5,696 nucleotides of DNA from CAIVAT01 sp964387205 (lineage in GTDB: Bacteria; Bacteroidota; Bacteroidia; Bacteroidales; FEN-979), in the NCBI GenBank assembly GCA_964387205.1, contig CAYLVY010000187.1, positions 1 to 5,696 on the forward strand, given 5' to 3'. Shown here in pieces: positions 1 to 4,550 of the stretch. The translations under genes were made by a program, and so were the position numbers. The notes under the pieces were generated by a model. It did not search any database. It was not told where the DNA came from and saw only the letters and a list, made by a program, of their open reading frames with translations. How positions within the stretch are numbered: the stretch's first letter is position 1; the number at the start of each line of letters is the position of its first letter.

Positions 1-1
1 G

Positions 2-544
2 ACCAAACACCGTACCCTCCAGTCTCCGTTAAAACAGTATAACATAACCAATATTGAAAACGAATTCGAGGGTACAGGATCACTTGCCACATTTGCCGGT
101 TCGTTTGGAGATTTAGATTACACCATTAACCAGACACCTCTCCAGAATACGACACCGACAACAGATAACCGGTTTACTTTTTCACCACGGGCGGGTAACT
201 GTTCCAGCATCGTCATCTGGGCGGTAAACCTTTCGGCCTTACCCGATCACCAATTCGTCAGCAGCAATGGTTTTGGCACGCTTGAACTGAAGTCCTCGGT
301 AATATCAGTCCCGTATTATGAAGTTTCCAAGATCACGATTGGTTCAGGGAGAGATCCTTTTGGGAACGCGACGTTCAGGAACTGGAATAATAGTCTCACC
401 AGTCTTGCCGGAACCTGTGAAAACAATATCCGGTATCATCCTGAATATTCTGGGGATGGTTTTGGTTTTTACTCTCTTGAACAGCAGGTGAATCCGGTCA
501 ATGTCACGCTCAACCTTGTAAATATCGAAGTCGGGACGTATTGA
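2..544 (+). CDS. C-terminal part of a secreted/surface protein, 5' end outside window
   Basis: An open frame enters from the left edge and runs without a stop to TGA at 542-544, giving 180 residues with no start codon in the window. The translation is rich in Thr, Ser, Asn and aromatic residues and has eight Asn-X-Ser/Thr sequons (for example NIT, NQT, NTT, NCS, NLS, NAT, NNS, NVT). There is no membrane helix in this part. The composition and alternating beta-type pattern, ending in VNVTLNLVNIEVGTY, resemble the extracellular parts of archaeal S-layer, pilin-like or other exported glycoproteins. I do not recognise a named family; a DUF7289-type pilin-like surface protein is possible but not shown. 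The frame is convincing because it is long, has natural composition and is followed by a T-run terminator. It converges on the regulator gene at 597-1406, with 52 bp between the two stops. Confidence 0.72.
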   Translation, partial: TKHRTLQSPLKQYNITNIENEFEGTGSLATFAGSFGDLDYTINQTPLQNTTPTTDNRFTFSPRAGNCSSIVIWAVNLSALPDHQFVSSNGFGTLELKSSVISVPYYEVSKITIGSGRDPFGNATFRNWNNSLTSLAGTCENNIRYHPEYSGDGFGFYSLEQQVNPVNVTLNLVNIEVGTY

Positions 545-572
545 GCAGCACTGTAAGCTGGAACCGATCTCC

Positions 573-579
573 TTTTTTT
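573..579 (+). terminator. Poly-T terminator of the surface-protein gene
   Basis: A run of seven T's begins 29 nt after the TGA at 542-544 and is flanked by CC and AAGG. Archaeal RNA polymerase commonly terminates on such U-tracts without a strong hairpin. It lies in the short gap between two convergent genes. Confidence 0.5.
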
Positions 580-596
580 AAGGCCGGGGATGATCT

Positions 597-1406
597 TCAT
601 GGAACAATCAGATCGTGGATCACGTATACGAGTTCTGTATTTTCCAACCGCTTCAGGAAATCCGTAAACTCCTCGTCCACAATCACGATCGCGCAGTCGA
701 TCCCATGGAAGGCGGCCTCGATAACCCCTTCCCGGGCACCGAAGAACATGTCGGGTTTCCGCCCCACAGATTTCAGGGTGATTGAAGCTTCAAGCCCGAC
801 CGCGGCAATGATACCGGCTTTTTCGACGACCGCCAGCAGTTCCTCCCGACGAACCTTGCGTGAACCGCCATGCTGGATCCGTGGCACCTTGCAAATATGG
901 ATCGTGCCCTCATGATGCTCGATAATCCCATTCAGCCGTGCAATACCCACATCCTCATCTTTCTTTGCATCCGCGACCACAGAACCAGTTGCCGCAAGAG
1001 ATTTCTTTGCCGCATAGAGGAACCCATTTTTCATGTACACCCCGACATCTTCACCAGCATTGAGATCCTCGGCCGCGATCGCGGTCCAGACAGAGACCTG
1101 CTGGATGAGGTCGTGACGGATGTGCCGGGCATAGGATTCGAGTGATTCAGCGTTCGCCAGCAGCCATTCGATACCAGAACGGGTCACTTCGTAGTTACCC
1201 CGGCGGCTTGCCGAAACCATGCCCTCTTCAGCGAGCTCGCGGATATATTCCGAGATCGCCTGCGGGGTTACACCGAGCTTGTCTGCAATCTCCTGCTGGC
1301 GCACGGCCGGCTGGTGTTCGGCGATCTCTGCAAGAATCTGGAGGCGCGAGACGTCCCGCTTGTTCCGCAGGATAGAGAGGAGAGGATCTTTAACGACCGG
1401 TGTCAA
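597..1406 (-). CDS. Winged-helix transcriptional regulator with C-terminal DUF7839-like domain
   Basis: A 269-residue predicted cytosolic DNA-binding protein. Residues ~15-75 form a winged helix-turn-helix: RLQILAEIAEHQ, then a helix-turn-helix with EIADKLGVTPQAISEYIREL at 39-58, then a basic wing around ASRRGNYEV. The remaining ~190 residues form a conserved archaeal sensor-like domain with Gly-rich strands (VGVYMKNGFLYA, GIIAAVGLEA). I associate this architecture with the predicted regulators of COG1497/DUF7839 that are widespread in methanogens. The regulated genes and ligand are unknown. The start is TTG at 1404-1406: an in-frame TGA lies four codons upstream and no ATG or GTG lies between, while a weak GGTG sits about 5 nt before it. 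The residues right after it (TPVVKDPLLSILRNKRDV) look like a natural N-terminus for this family. The gene probably has its own promoter at about 1470-1480, with repeats suggesting self-regulation. Family confidence is moderate; the helix-turn-helix is clear. Confidence 0.88.
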   Translation of the reverse strand: MTPVVKDPLLSILRNKRDVSRLQILAEIAEHQPAVRQQEIADKLGVTPQAISEYIRELAEEGMVSASRRGNYEVTRSGIEWLLANAESLESYARHIRHDLIQQVSVWTAIAAEDLNAGEDVGVYMKNGFLYAAKKSLAATGSVVADAKKDEDVGIARLNGIIEHHEGTIHICKVPRIQHGGSRKVRREELLAVVEKAGIIAAVGLEASITLKSVGRKPDMFFGAREGVIEAAFHGIDCAIVIVDEEFTDFLKRLENTELVYVIHDLIVP

Positions 1407-1461
1407 GCTGCACCATCTTCAGGTCTTTCCATGATATACATAGTATTACTGGATCAATTTT

Positions 1462-1489
1462 ACTTGCTTTAATTAAATAAAACTTGCTT
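1462..1489 (-). promoter_or_regulatory. TATA element bracketed by AAGCAAGT direct repeats
   Basis: On the minus strand the octamer AAGCAAGT occurs at 1489-1482 and again at 1469-1462, exactly 20 bp apart, about two helical turns. Between them lies the TATA-like TTATTTAAT (1480-1472), which places a transcription start near 1450 and gives a leader of about 44 nt to the TTG start. Repeats in phase on one face of the helix and touching the TATA box suit binding of a dimeric regulator, perhaps the encoded protein itself. Seeing the repeats is direct; their function is inferred. Confidence 0.5.
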
Positions 1490-1725
1490 GAGTTTTTTAT
1501 AATGCCATTACAAACGACCAGGATAATGACAAGAAGATTTGTAAATACTGGAATGAGGCATTCCCGTTACTTTTTTTTGAAAGGCCCCGGGAGAGATTGA
1601 AATGAATATGATCATATGTATTTCGTTATCGTGATCGGGATTATCGAAAACGGGAAAACCAAGAGAGAATTTGTAATTTGAGTGCATGACCATGATAATT
1701 TTTCACACGATTCGATGAACCAATT

Positions 1726-1733
1726 AAAAAAAA
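1726..1733 (-). terminator. Poly-T terminator of the pilin operon
   Basis: Eight T's on the minus strand begin 7 nt beyond the TAA stop of the second pilin gene. No strong stem precedes them, as is usual for archaeal intrinsic termination. Confidence 0.55.
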
Positions 1734-1740
1734 TGAAAGA

Positions 1741-2274
1741 TTAAGCAGATATTATGACTTCCGTTTTTGCAAAAACCTTGCCACTGTCATCGGCAAATTC
1801 GAGATAGAACGTGTTGCCGATATTTGCAGCTTGGTCAAACCGGTATGTTGTTGAGGCCCCCGGTTGCAGGAACGGGCCCGTGTGGTAGGGGGGTTTTATG
1901 AAATTGACATCCCCGGCCTTGAATGACTTGACACCGGATACACCGGATGGTTGTGTCCATGCTTTTCCAGTACTGTCAGTAATCGTGGATTTATTCACGA
2001 TACTGATCTGGTGCTCTGCAGATCCAAAAGTCCCTGATGGCCGGACCATAACGGTAGTCATTTGAGTTCCGATCGCATCTCCTCCCATGTGTTCGATCCT
2101 TATCCCGTCAGCCTGGCTGTACGATGCTTTTATCTGAACATTCGGGGCTTTGTCTGTCCCGGAAGACAATCCTCCTGCAAACGCACTGACAACAGCCGCG
2201 ATAATGATCGTGACCACGAGCATCAACATAACGCCGACAACGGGTGATACCGCTTCCTGATTCTGGTTCCGCAT
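1741..2274 (-). CDS. Type IV pilin (archaeal Pilin_N family), second gene of operon
   Basis: A 177-residue secreted pilin subunit. Residues 1-7 (MRNQNQE) are a short hydrophilic leader, followed by AVSPVVGVMLMLVVTIIIAA and on to Leu-36, the hydrophobic helix that both anchors the subunit and packs the filament core. By analogy with haloarchaeal PilA proteins, a PibD-type class III signal peptidase would cut next to AVSP; this is inferred. The sequence IRIEHMGGDAI at 58-68 is the beta-strand motif typical of the DUF1628/PF07790 Pilin_N family. The C-terminus FYLEFADDSGKVFAKTEVII is a closing strand pair. One N-glycosylation sequon (NKS, residue 94) is present. Translation starts at ATG 2272-2274 with GGAGGG upstream, embedded in the last codons of the preceding pilin gene; only 2 nt separate the upstream stop from this ATG, so the two are very likely translationally coupled. 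It could be a minor or major subunit; the sequence does not tell. Confidence 0.93.
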   Translation of the reverse strand: MRNQNQEAVSPVVGVMLMLVVTIIIAAVVSAFAGGLSSGTDKAPNVQIKASYSQADGIRIEHMGGDAIGTQMTTVMVRPSGTFGSAEHQISIVNKSTITDSTGKAWTQPSGVSGVKSFKAGDVNFIKPPYHTGPFLQPGASTTYRFDQAANIGNTFYLEFADDSGKVFAKTEVIISA

Positions 2275-2276
2275 GA

Positions 2277-2978
2277 TTATCCCTCCACTGCCACATCAGC
2301 ATCATAGATGACCTTTGCACTCGGGACGTGGACAACTTTCACGTGTACGATATCTCCCGGCCTCAGGTGGTACCATTCCCTTCCGAGGATTGCCTGCATG
2401 GCATCCATGTCGGTTCCATAGACATAATTCGAACCATCTGTGTATGTATAGCGGGTAGAAGGATCGACACCGTATCCCCCATAGGCCAGATTCCATCCGT
2501 ATGCACTGTTATGCATCCTGGTCCCGGCCATCAGCGAGTAATTCCCGAAATGCTGATCCGGATAATAGTTACCGCTGAACATGCTCTGGTTCACTCCGGG
2601 GCCAAATCCCAGTGGAGAATGGTACGATGATCCCGATGTATACTGCGTGTTTGCCGTGCTGGTAGTATTCGGCCCCGTAATAGAAATCGTTGCGTTCGTA
2701 CCGTCACTCGCCTTCCAGGATGTGACGATTTTGATATCTTTTGTCTGGATCGACGGCTCCATACCGAGCACAGTCAGATCGAACGTACTCCCACCCCACG
2801 TTCCATCGTTTGCAATACGGCATTGAAACGATGCTGTGGGGGCTTTTTCAGTGCCCGAAGTCAACCCTCCGGCAAACGCGCTCACTACTGCCGCGATGAT
2901 GATCGTAACCACGAGCATCAGCATAACGCCTACGACCGGCGATACGGCATCTTCTTCTGGTTTTTCTAAAATGCACAT
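2277..2978 (-). CDS. Type IV pilin (archaeal Pilin_N family), first gene of operon, larger subunit
   Basis: A 233-residue pilin-like secreted protein. The leader MCILEKPEED (1-10) precedes the same 29-residue assembly helix (11-39) found in the downstream pilin. The exported part differs completely: a region at about 105-190 is rich in Tyr, Gly, Ser and Asn (GNYSL, AYGGYG, TRYTYTDGSNY), with sequons at N95, N104, N130 and N146. The C-terminal piece (EWYHLRPGDIVHVKVVHVPS, then a final strand to VAVEG) is a beta-hairpin of the sort that ends many methanogen pilins. Archaeal pili mediate surface attachment and cell contact. The ATG at 2976-2978 is supported by GAGG at 2986-2989, 7 nt upstream. 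A TATA-like box at 3051-3060 would give a leader of about 50 nt. The larger, aromatic and potentially glycosylated head suggests a different role in the filament from its partner, for instance adhesin or tip versus shaft; this is inference. Confidence 0.92.
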   Translation of the reverse strand: MCILEKPEEDAVSPVVGVMLMLVVTIIIAAVVSAFAGGLTSGTEKAPTASFQCRIANDGTWGGSTFDLTVLGMEPSIQTKDIKIVTSWKASDGTNATISITGPNTTSTANTQYTSGSSYHSPLGFGPGVNQSMFSGNYYPDQHFGNYSLMAGTRMHNSAYGWNLAYGGYGVDPSTRYTYTDGSNYVYGTDMDAMQAILGREWYHLRPGDIVHVKVVHVPSAKVIYDADVAVEG

Positions 2979-3050
2979 TCAGTTTCCTCTGGCAATTTTT
3001 CAGAACGTATGTTCTCATTTCATACTTCTGTAACTTTTCGTAGCACTTAT

Positions 3051-3060
3051 TGCTATAAAT
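3051..3060 (-). promoter_or_regulatory. Candidate TATA box of the pilin operon
   Basis: Minus-strand ATTTATAGCA is preceded by an A-rich CAAAACAC that could act as BRE. It places the start of transcription near 3030, about 50 nt before the pilin ATG. The inverted repeat AGAAC-GTAT-GTTCT (3002-3015) would then lie in the early transcribed region. Confidence 0.45.
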
Positions 3061-3142
3061 GTGTTTTGATATCTTATCATTCCGGGTTTGAACCAAAAGG
3101 TGATCTTCTTGTGCATTAATTTTTTTTATTTCATTAATAGCA

Positions 3143-3162
3143 AAGGACTGACATCAGTCCTT
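3143..3162. promoter_or_regulatory. Perfect 9-2-9 palindrome, likely operator
   Basis: AAGGACTGA-CA-TCAGTCCTT is a perfect inverted repeat with a 2-bp centre. It stands out for length and for being GC-richer than its AT-rich surroundings. It lies about 165 bp upstream of the pilin ATG and 165-185 bp upstream of nikR, in the middle of the divergent region. The 2-nt spacer suits a dimeric DNA-binding protein better than an RNA hairpin, and no T-run follows on either side that would make it a terminator. Which protein binds is unknown; the geometry does not match the widely spaced half-sites known for bacterial NikR. Confidence 0.55.
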
Positions 3163-3222
3163 ATTCGTATTAGTGTTCAAGTGAATGAATCGGTATTTTG
3201 AGAATTTTCTCTATTAAAAAAA

Positions 3223-3259
3223 TTTTAAAATGCTAAACATTCATAGTAATTAGTATTAC
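3223..3259 (+). promoter_or_regulatory. nikR promoter with inverted repeat at the expected start site
   Basis: The TATA-like TTTTAAAA (about 3223-3230) predicts initiation near 3252. Exactly there lies the inverted repeat GTAAT-TAGT-ATTAC (3246-3259). A repressor bound at this place would block initiation, as expected for an autoregulated metal regulator. The AT-richness makes both calls tentative. Confidence 0.35.
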
Positions 3260-3327
3260 ATTTTTTGAGAATTGTATCAAAATATTAAAAAATAATGAAA
3301 CGAAATAGTAATTTCTCTGATGATTCC

Positions 3328-3750
3328 ATGACCCACGGTAATGATCTCTCACGGACCGGCGTATCGATTCCTTCGCACCTGCTTGAGAATTTTGATGAAA
3401 TTATCAATCAGCGCGGTTACTCCTCCCGCTCCGAGGGAATCCGCGATGCTATCCGGACATACATCACGAATTATACCTGGATGGCGGAAGTGAAGGGCGA
3501 ACGTCATGGCGTCATCACTATTGTGTATGACCATGATCACCATGGGCTTCTCCCAATTATCAACGATACCCAGCATGAATTCAGATCAATTATCGAAACG
3601 GCTCTTCATTCACATGTGAGTAATGAACGATGCCTTGAGGTGGTCCTCGTCCATGGAGAAGGAGCACAGATTAAAGAGCTTGCCGAACGCCTCATGTCCC
3701 TGAAGGGGGTTGAGTCAGTGAAACTAACGACAATACAGGTTGAAAAATAG
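3328..3750 (+). CDS. nikR: Nickel-responsive transcriptional regulator NikR
   Basis: A cytosolic homotetrameric metalloregulator that binds DNA when loaded with Ni(II), usually repressing nickel uptake genes. With 140 residues it has the family's usual length and both domains. Residues 8-50 are the ribbon-helix-helix DNA-binding domain: strand SRTGVSIP, then LLENFDEIINQRGY and SRSEGIRDAIRTYI. Residues ~60-135 are the ACT-like metal domain. The four nickel ligands known from E. coli NikR (His76, His87, His89, Cys95) align without gaps with His83 (DTQH), His94 and His96 (ALHSH) and Cys102 (NERC), with identical 11- and 6-residue spacings, so the protein should be metal-competent. The start ATG at 3328 is chosen because NikR proteins have only a few residues before the first strand; an in-frame ATG at 3295 would add 11 residues (151 in all), and neither has a clear ribosome binding site. 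No nickel transporter gene lies in the window, so targets must be elsewhere. Nickel matters to methanogens for F430, hydrogenase and CODH. Confidence 0.95.
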   Translation: MTHGNDLSRTGVSIPSHLLENFDEIINQRGYSSRSEGIRDAIRTYITNYTWMAEVKGERHGVITIVYDHDHHGLLPIINDTQHEFRSIIETALHSHVSNERCLEVVLVHGEGAQIKELAERLMSLKGVESVKLTTIQVEK

Positions 3751-3768
3751 CACGTCCCTTTTGTAAAA

Positions 3769-3780
3769 TTTTTCTTTTTT
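3769..3780 (+). terminator. Poly-T terminator of nikR
   Basis: TTTTTCTTTTTT begins 18 nt after the nikR TAG at 3748-3750, a good archaeal U-tract terminator. It implies nikR is transcribed alone. Confidence 0.6.
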
Positions 3781-3905
3781 AATCATATTGATACAGTTAT
3801 CACTTCTTCCTTCGCAGTTCATTAGCTCTTCATTGTCATACGGGTTCTCTTATCATTTCCAAGTATCACAAATATTAACATTTTACATACCAATTGCTAC
3901 GAAAT

Positions 3906-3922
3906 TGAAAAAGTATAATAAT
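3906..3922 (+). promoter_or_regulatory. TATA box and BRE-like element of the small orphan gene
   Basis: The A-rich GAAAAAG (3906-3912) is followed by TATAATAATA (3914-3923). The usual spacing of about 25 bp places transcription initiation near 3940, just before the first hairpin of the leader at 3946. Confidence 0.5.
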
Positions 3923-3939
3923 AGCCTAGCCCCATACTA

Positions 3940-4061
3940 GATGCAGGGTATCGCTGATCTCCAGCAACACCCGAACTTTCGATGAGATAAACGCCCGAAC
4001 ATCAATGGCCATTCCCGGACCGGCGGGGAAACCGGTCCTAGGAACGACAGGAGTTGATTCG
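3940..4061 (+). ncRNA. Candidate structured 5' leader (cis-regulatory RNA) of unknown class
   Basis: From the predicted start near 3940 to the ATG at 4062 there are about 120 nt of leader. Hairpin 1 is GGGT (3946-3949) paired with ACCC (3969-3972), a symmetric 3x3 internal loop (ATC/AAC), then GCTG (3953-3956) paired with CAGC (3962-3965) closing loop ATCTC. Hairpin 2 is GGACCGG (4017-4023) paired with CCGGTCC (4032-4038) around an 8-nt loop, ending 10 nt before the AGGAG ribosome binding site at 4049-4053. CTCC (3959-3962), mostly in the loop of hairpin 1, is complementary to GGAG of that site. CGCCCGAAC at 3992-4000 nearly repeats CACCCGAAC at 3968-3976 and could compete for pairing with GGGT. 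These are features one expects of a riboswitch or protein-responsive leader, but I match it to no known class and the switching is inference. Confidence 0.4.
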
Positions 4062-4400
4062 ATGAAAACTATTCTGTATGATGGGAGCCGGCAGATTCCG
4101 ATTGATACCCGGCATGACGATTGTCTGTATGCAGCATCTAGACCGGTGAAAACCGATGCTGATGATCTGCAGCGTGTTGGAAAAGATCTCTATTTCCACA
4201 TGGATCGCGAGAAGAAGGTCACGTATTACCTGCACCTCTGGTCTACCATGAAAAATACGAAGGAGAAGATCCTGCCAATCTCCGCATCAACCGCGGAACG
4301 CTTCCTGCGAAGCAGGGGACTGGCATGCAACCTCTTCCCAAAGAGCGATCCTGTTGCGACCCTCTATAACTGGGGATATGGTATTGCGGAAGAGTTCTGA
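4062..4400 (+). CDS. Small protein of unknown function (112 aa)
   Basis: I do not recognise this gene. The product has 112 residues, no membrane helix or signal peptide, and is mildly basic in the middle, so it is probably cytosolic. Visible parts are an N-terminal strand MKTILYDG, an acidic linker DADDLQRV, a likely conserved core with GKDLYFHMDREKKVTYYLH (two strands around a charged turn) and LWS, then a helix SASTAERFLRSRGLA and a C-terminus DPVATLYNWGYGIAEEF. The LYFH-x-n-YYLHLWS pattern, followed by a helix starting with Ser-Ala-Glu, is faintly like small archaeal and bacterial proteins that wrap one beta-sheet against one helix; this is weak. ATG 4062 is chosen because AGGAG (4049-4053) sits 8 nt upstream. 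An in-frame ATG at 4005 would add 19 residues encoded by hairpin sequence (GPAGKP...), has no ribosome binding site and falls inside a palindrome. The gene is monocistronic, with its own TATA box, structured leader and T8 terminator. Confidence 0.8.
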   Translation: MKTILYDGSRQIPIDTRHDDCLYAASRPVKTDADDLQRVGKDLYFHMDREKKVTYYLHLWSTMKNTKEKILPISASTAERFLRSRGLACNLFPKSDPVATLYNWGYGIAEEF

Positions 4401-4431
4401 AAAAAATCTCTCTGATTAACATCCACATTCA

Positions 4432-4439
4432 TTTTTTTT
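4432..4439 (+). terminator. Poly-T terminator of the small orphan gene
   Basis: Eight T's lie 31 nt after the TGA at 4398-4400. The adjacent region carries two hairpins and, beyond them, a poly-T on the other strand for the opposing gene. Confidence 0.55.
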
Positions 4440-4449
4440 AAAACGGGGA

Positions 4450-4508
4450 TGAAAGGCAGAGCCTTTCAGGCACGTTTGATGAAAAGGTTCGGACTTTTTC
4501 ATGTCAAA
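4450..4508. repeat. Pair of tandem hairpins between convergent terminators
   Basis: Hairpin A, TGAAAGGCAGAGCCTTTCA (4450-4468), is a perfect 8-bp stem with loop AGA. Hairpin B runs from 4475 to 4508: the core ATGAAAAGG (4479-4487) pairs with CTTTTTCAT (4494-4502) with one G-T pair, plus T4488-A4493 closing tetraloop TCGG, and TTTG/CAAA extends the stem across a 2-nt bulge. Both stems open with TGAAA and close with TTTCA, so they may be related units. They sit outside both poly-T runs (4432-4439 on +, 4513-4520 on -), so they could be read-through blockers, a small palindromic element, or RNA 3'-end protection. No function is shown. Confidence 0.5.
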
Positions 4509-4512
4509 TTGT

Positions 4513-4520
4513 AAAAAAAA
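4513..4520 (-). terminator. Poly-T terminator of the membrane-protein fragment
   Basis: Eight T's on the minus strand begin about 30 nt beyond the TAA stop at 4551-4553. Confidence 0.5.
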
Positions 4521-4550
4521 TGACTTCATTCACCGGCCTTCATAGAACCT

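Larger units (their letters stand above)
1407..1740. other. Intergenic region between pilin operon and winged-helix regulator
   Basis: This 334-bp AT-rich stretch has no convincing gene. Read on the minus strand it holds the pilin operon's T8 terminator (1726-1733) at one end and the regulator's promoter (about 1462-1489) at the other. The 61-codon open frame at 1508-1693 on the minus strand has no ribosome binding site and an implausible composition, so it was not called. A predicted leader of about 44 nt separates the regulator's start site (about 1450) from its TTG. Confidence 0.6.
2979..3327. other. Divergent regulatory region between pilin operon and nikR
   Basis: This 349-bp AT-rich non-coding stretch separates the divergently transcribed pilin operon and nikR. 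It carries a promoter for each direction, a perfect 9-2-9 palindrome at 3143-3162, a 5-4-5 inverted repeat at 3002-3015 in the pilin leader, a 5-4-5 inverted repeat at 3246-3259 at the expected nikR start site, and an 11-bp direct repeat (TTTTGAGAATT at 3196-3206 and 3263-3273). No open frame in it looks coding. Confidence 0.65.
3751..4061. other. Non-coding region between nikR and the small orphan gene
   Basis: The first part (3751-3900) holds the nikR poly-T terminator and then AT-rich DNA in which I see nothing. The second part (3901-4061) holds a TATA box and a structured leader described separately. Base composition changes sharply at about 3940, from AT-rich to GC-rich, which fits the start of a structured transcript rather than spacer DNA. 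Confidence 0.55.

Noticed and set aside
541..1434. Several plus-strand open frames (541-915, 870-1145, 1142-1375, 1219-1434)
   Set aside because: They lie antisense to the well-supported winged-helix regulator and have the Arg/Pro/Ser-rich look of shadow frames in GC-rich coding DNA.
1508..1693. 61-codon open frame on the minus strand between pilin operon and regulator
   Set aside because: No ribosome binding site, unnatural composition and no recognisable pattern; the spacer is explained by a terminator plus promoter.
2062..2826. Plus- and minus-strand open frames overlapping the pilin genes
   Set aside because: Shadow frames; the pilin frames have the correct family sequence from end to end.
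4005..4061. ATG at 4005 as start of the small orphan gene
   Set aside because: It has no ribosome binding site, falls within the palindrome AATGGCCATT, and the extension would be encoded by the leader hairpin; ATG 4062 has AGGAG at proper distance.
3940..4061. Known riboswitch classes (fluoride, cobalamin, Moco) or a C/D box sRNA
   Set aside because: Their conserved cores, or C and D boxes in correct order, were not found by eye, so no class is claimed.
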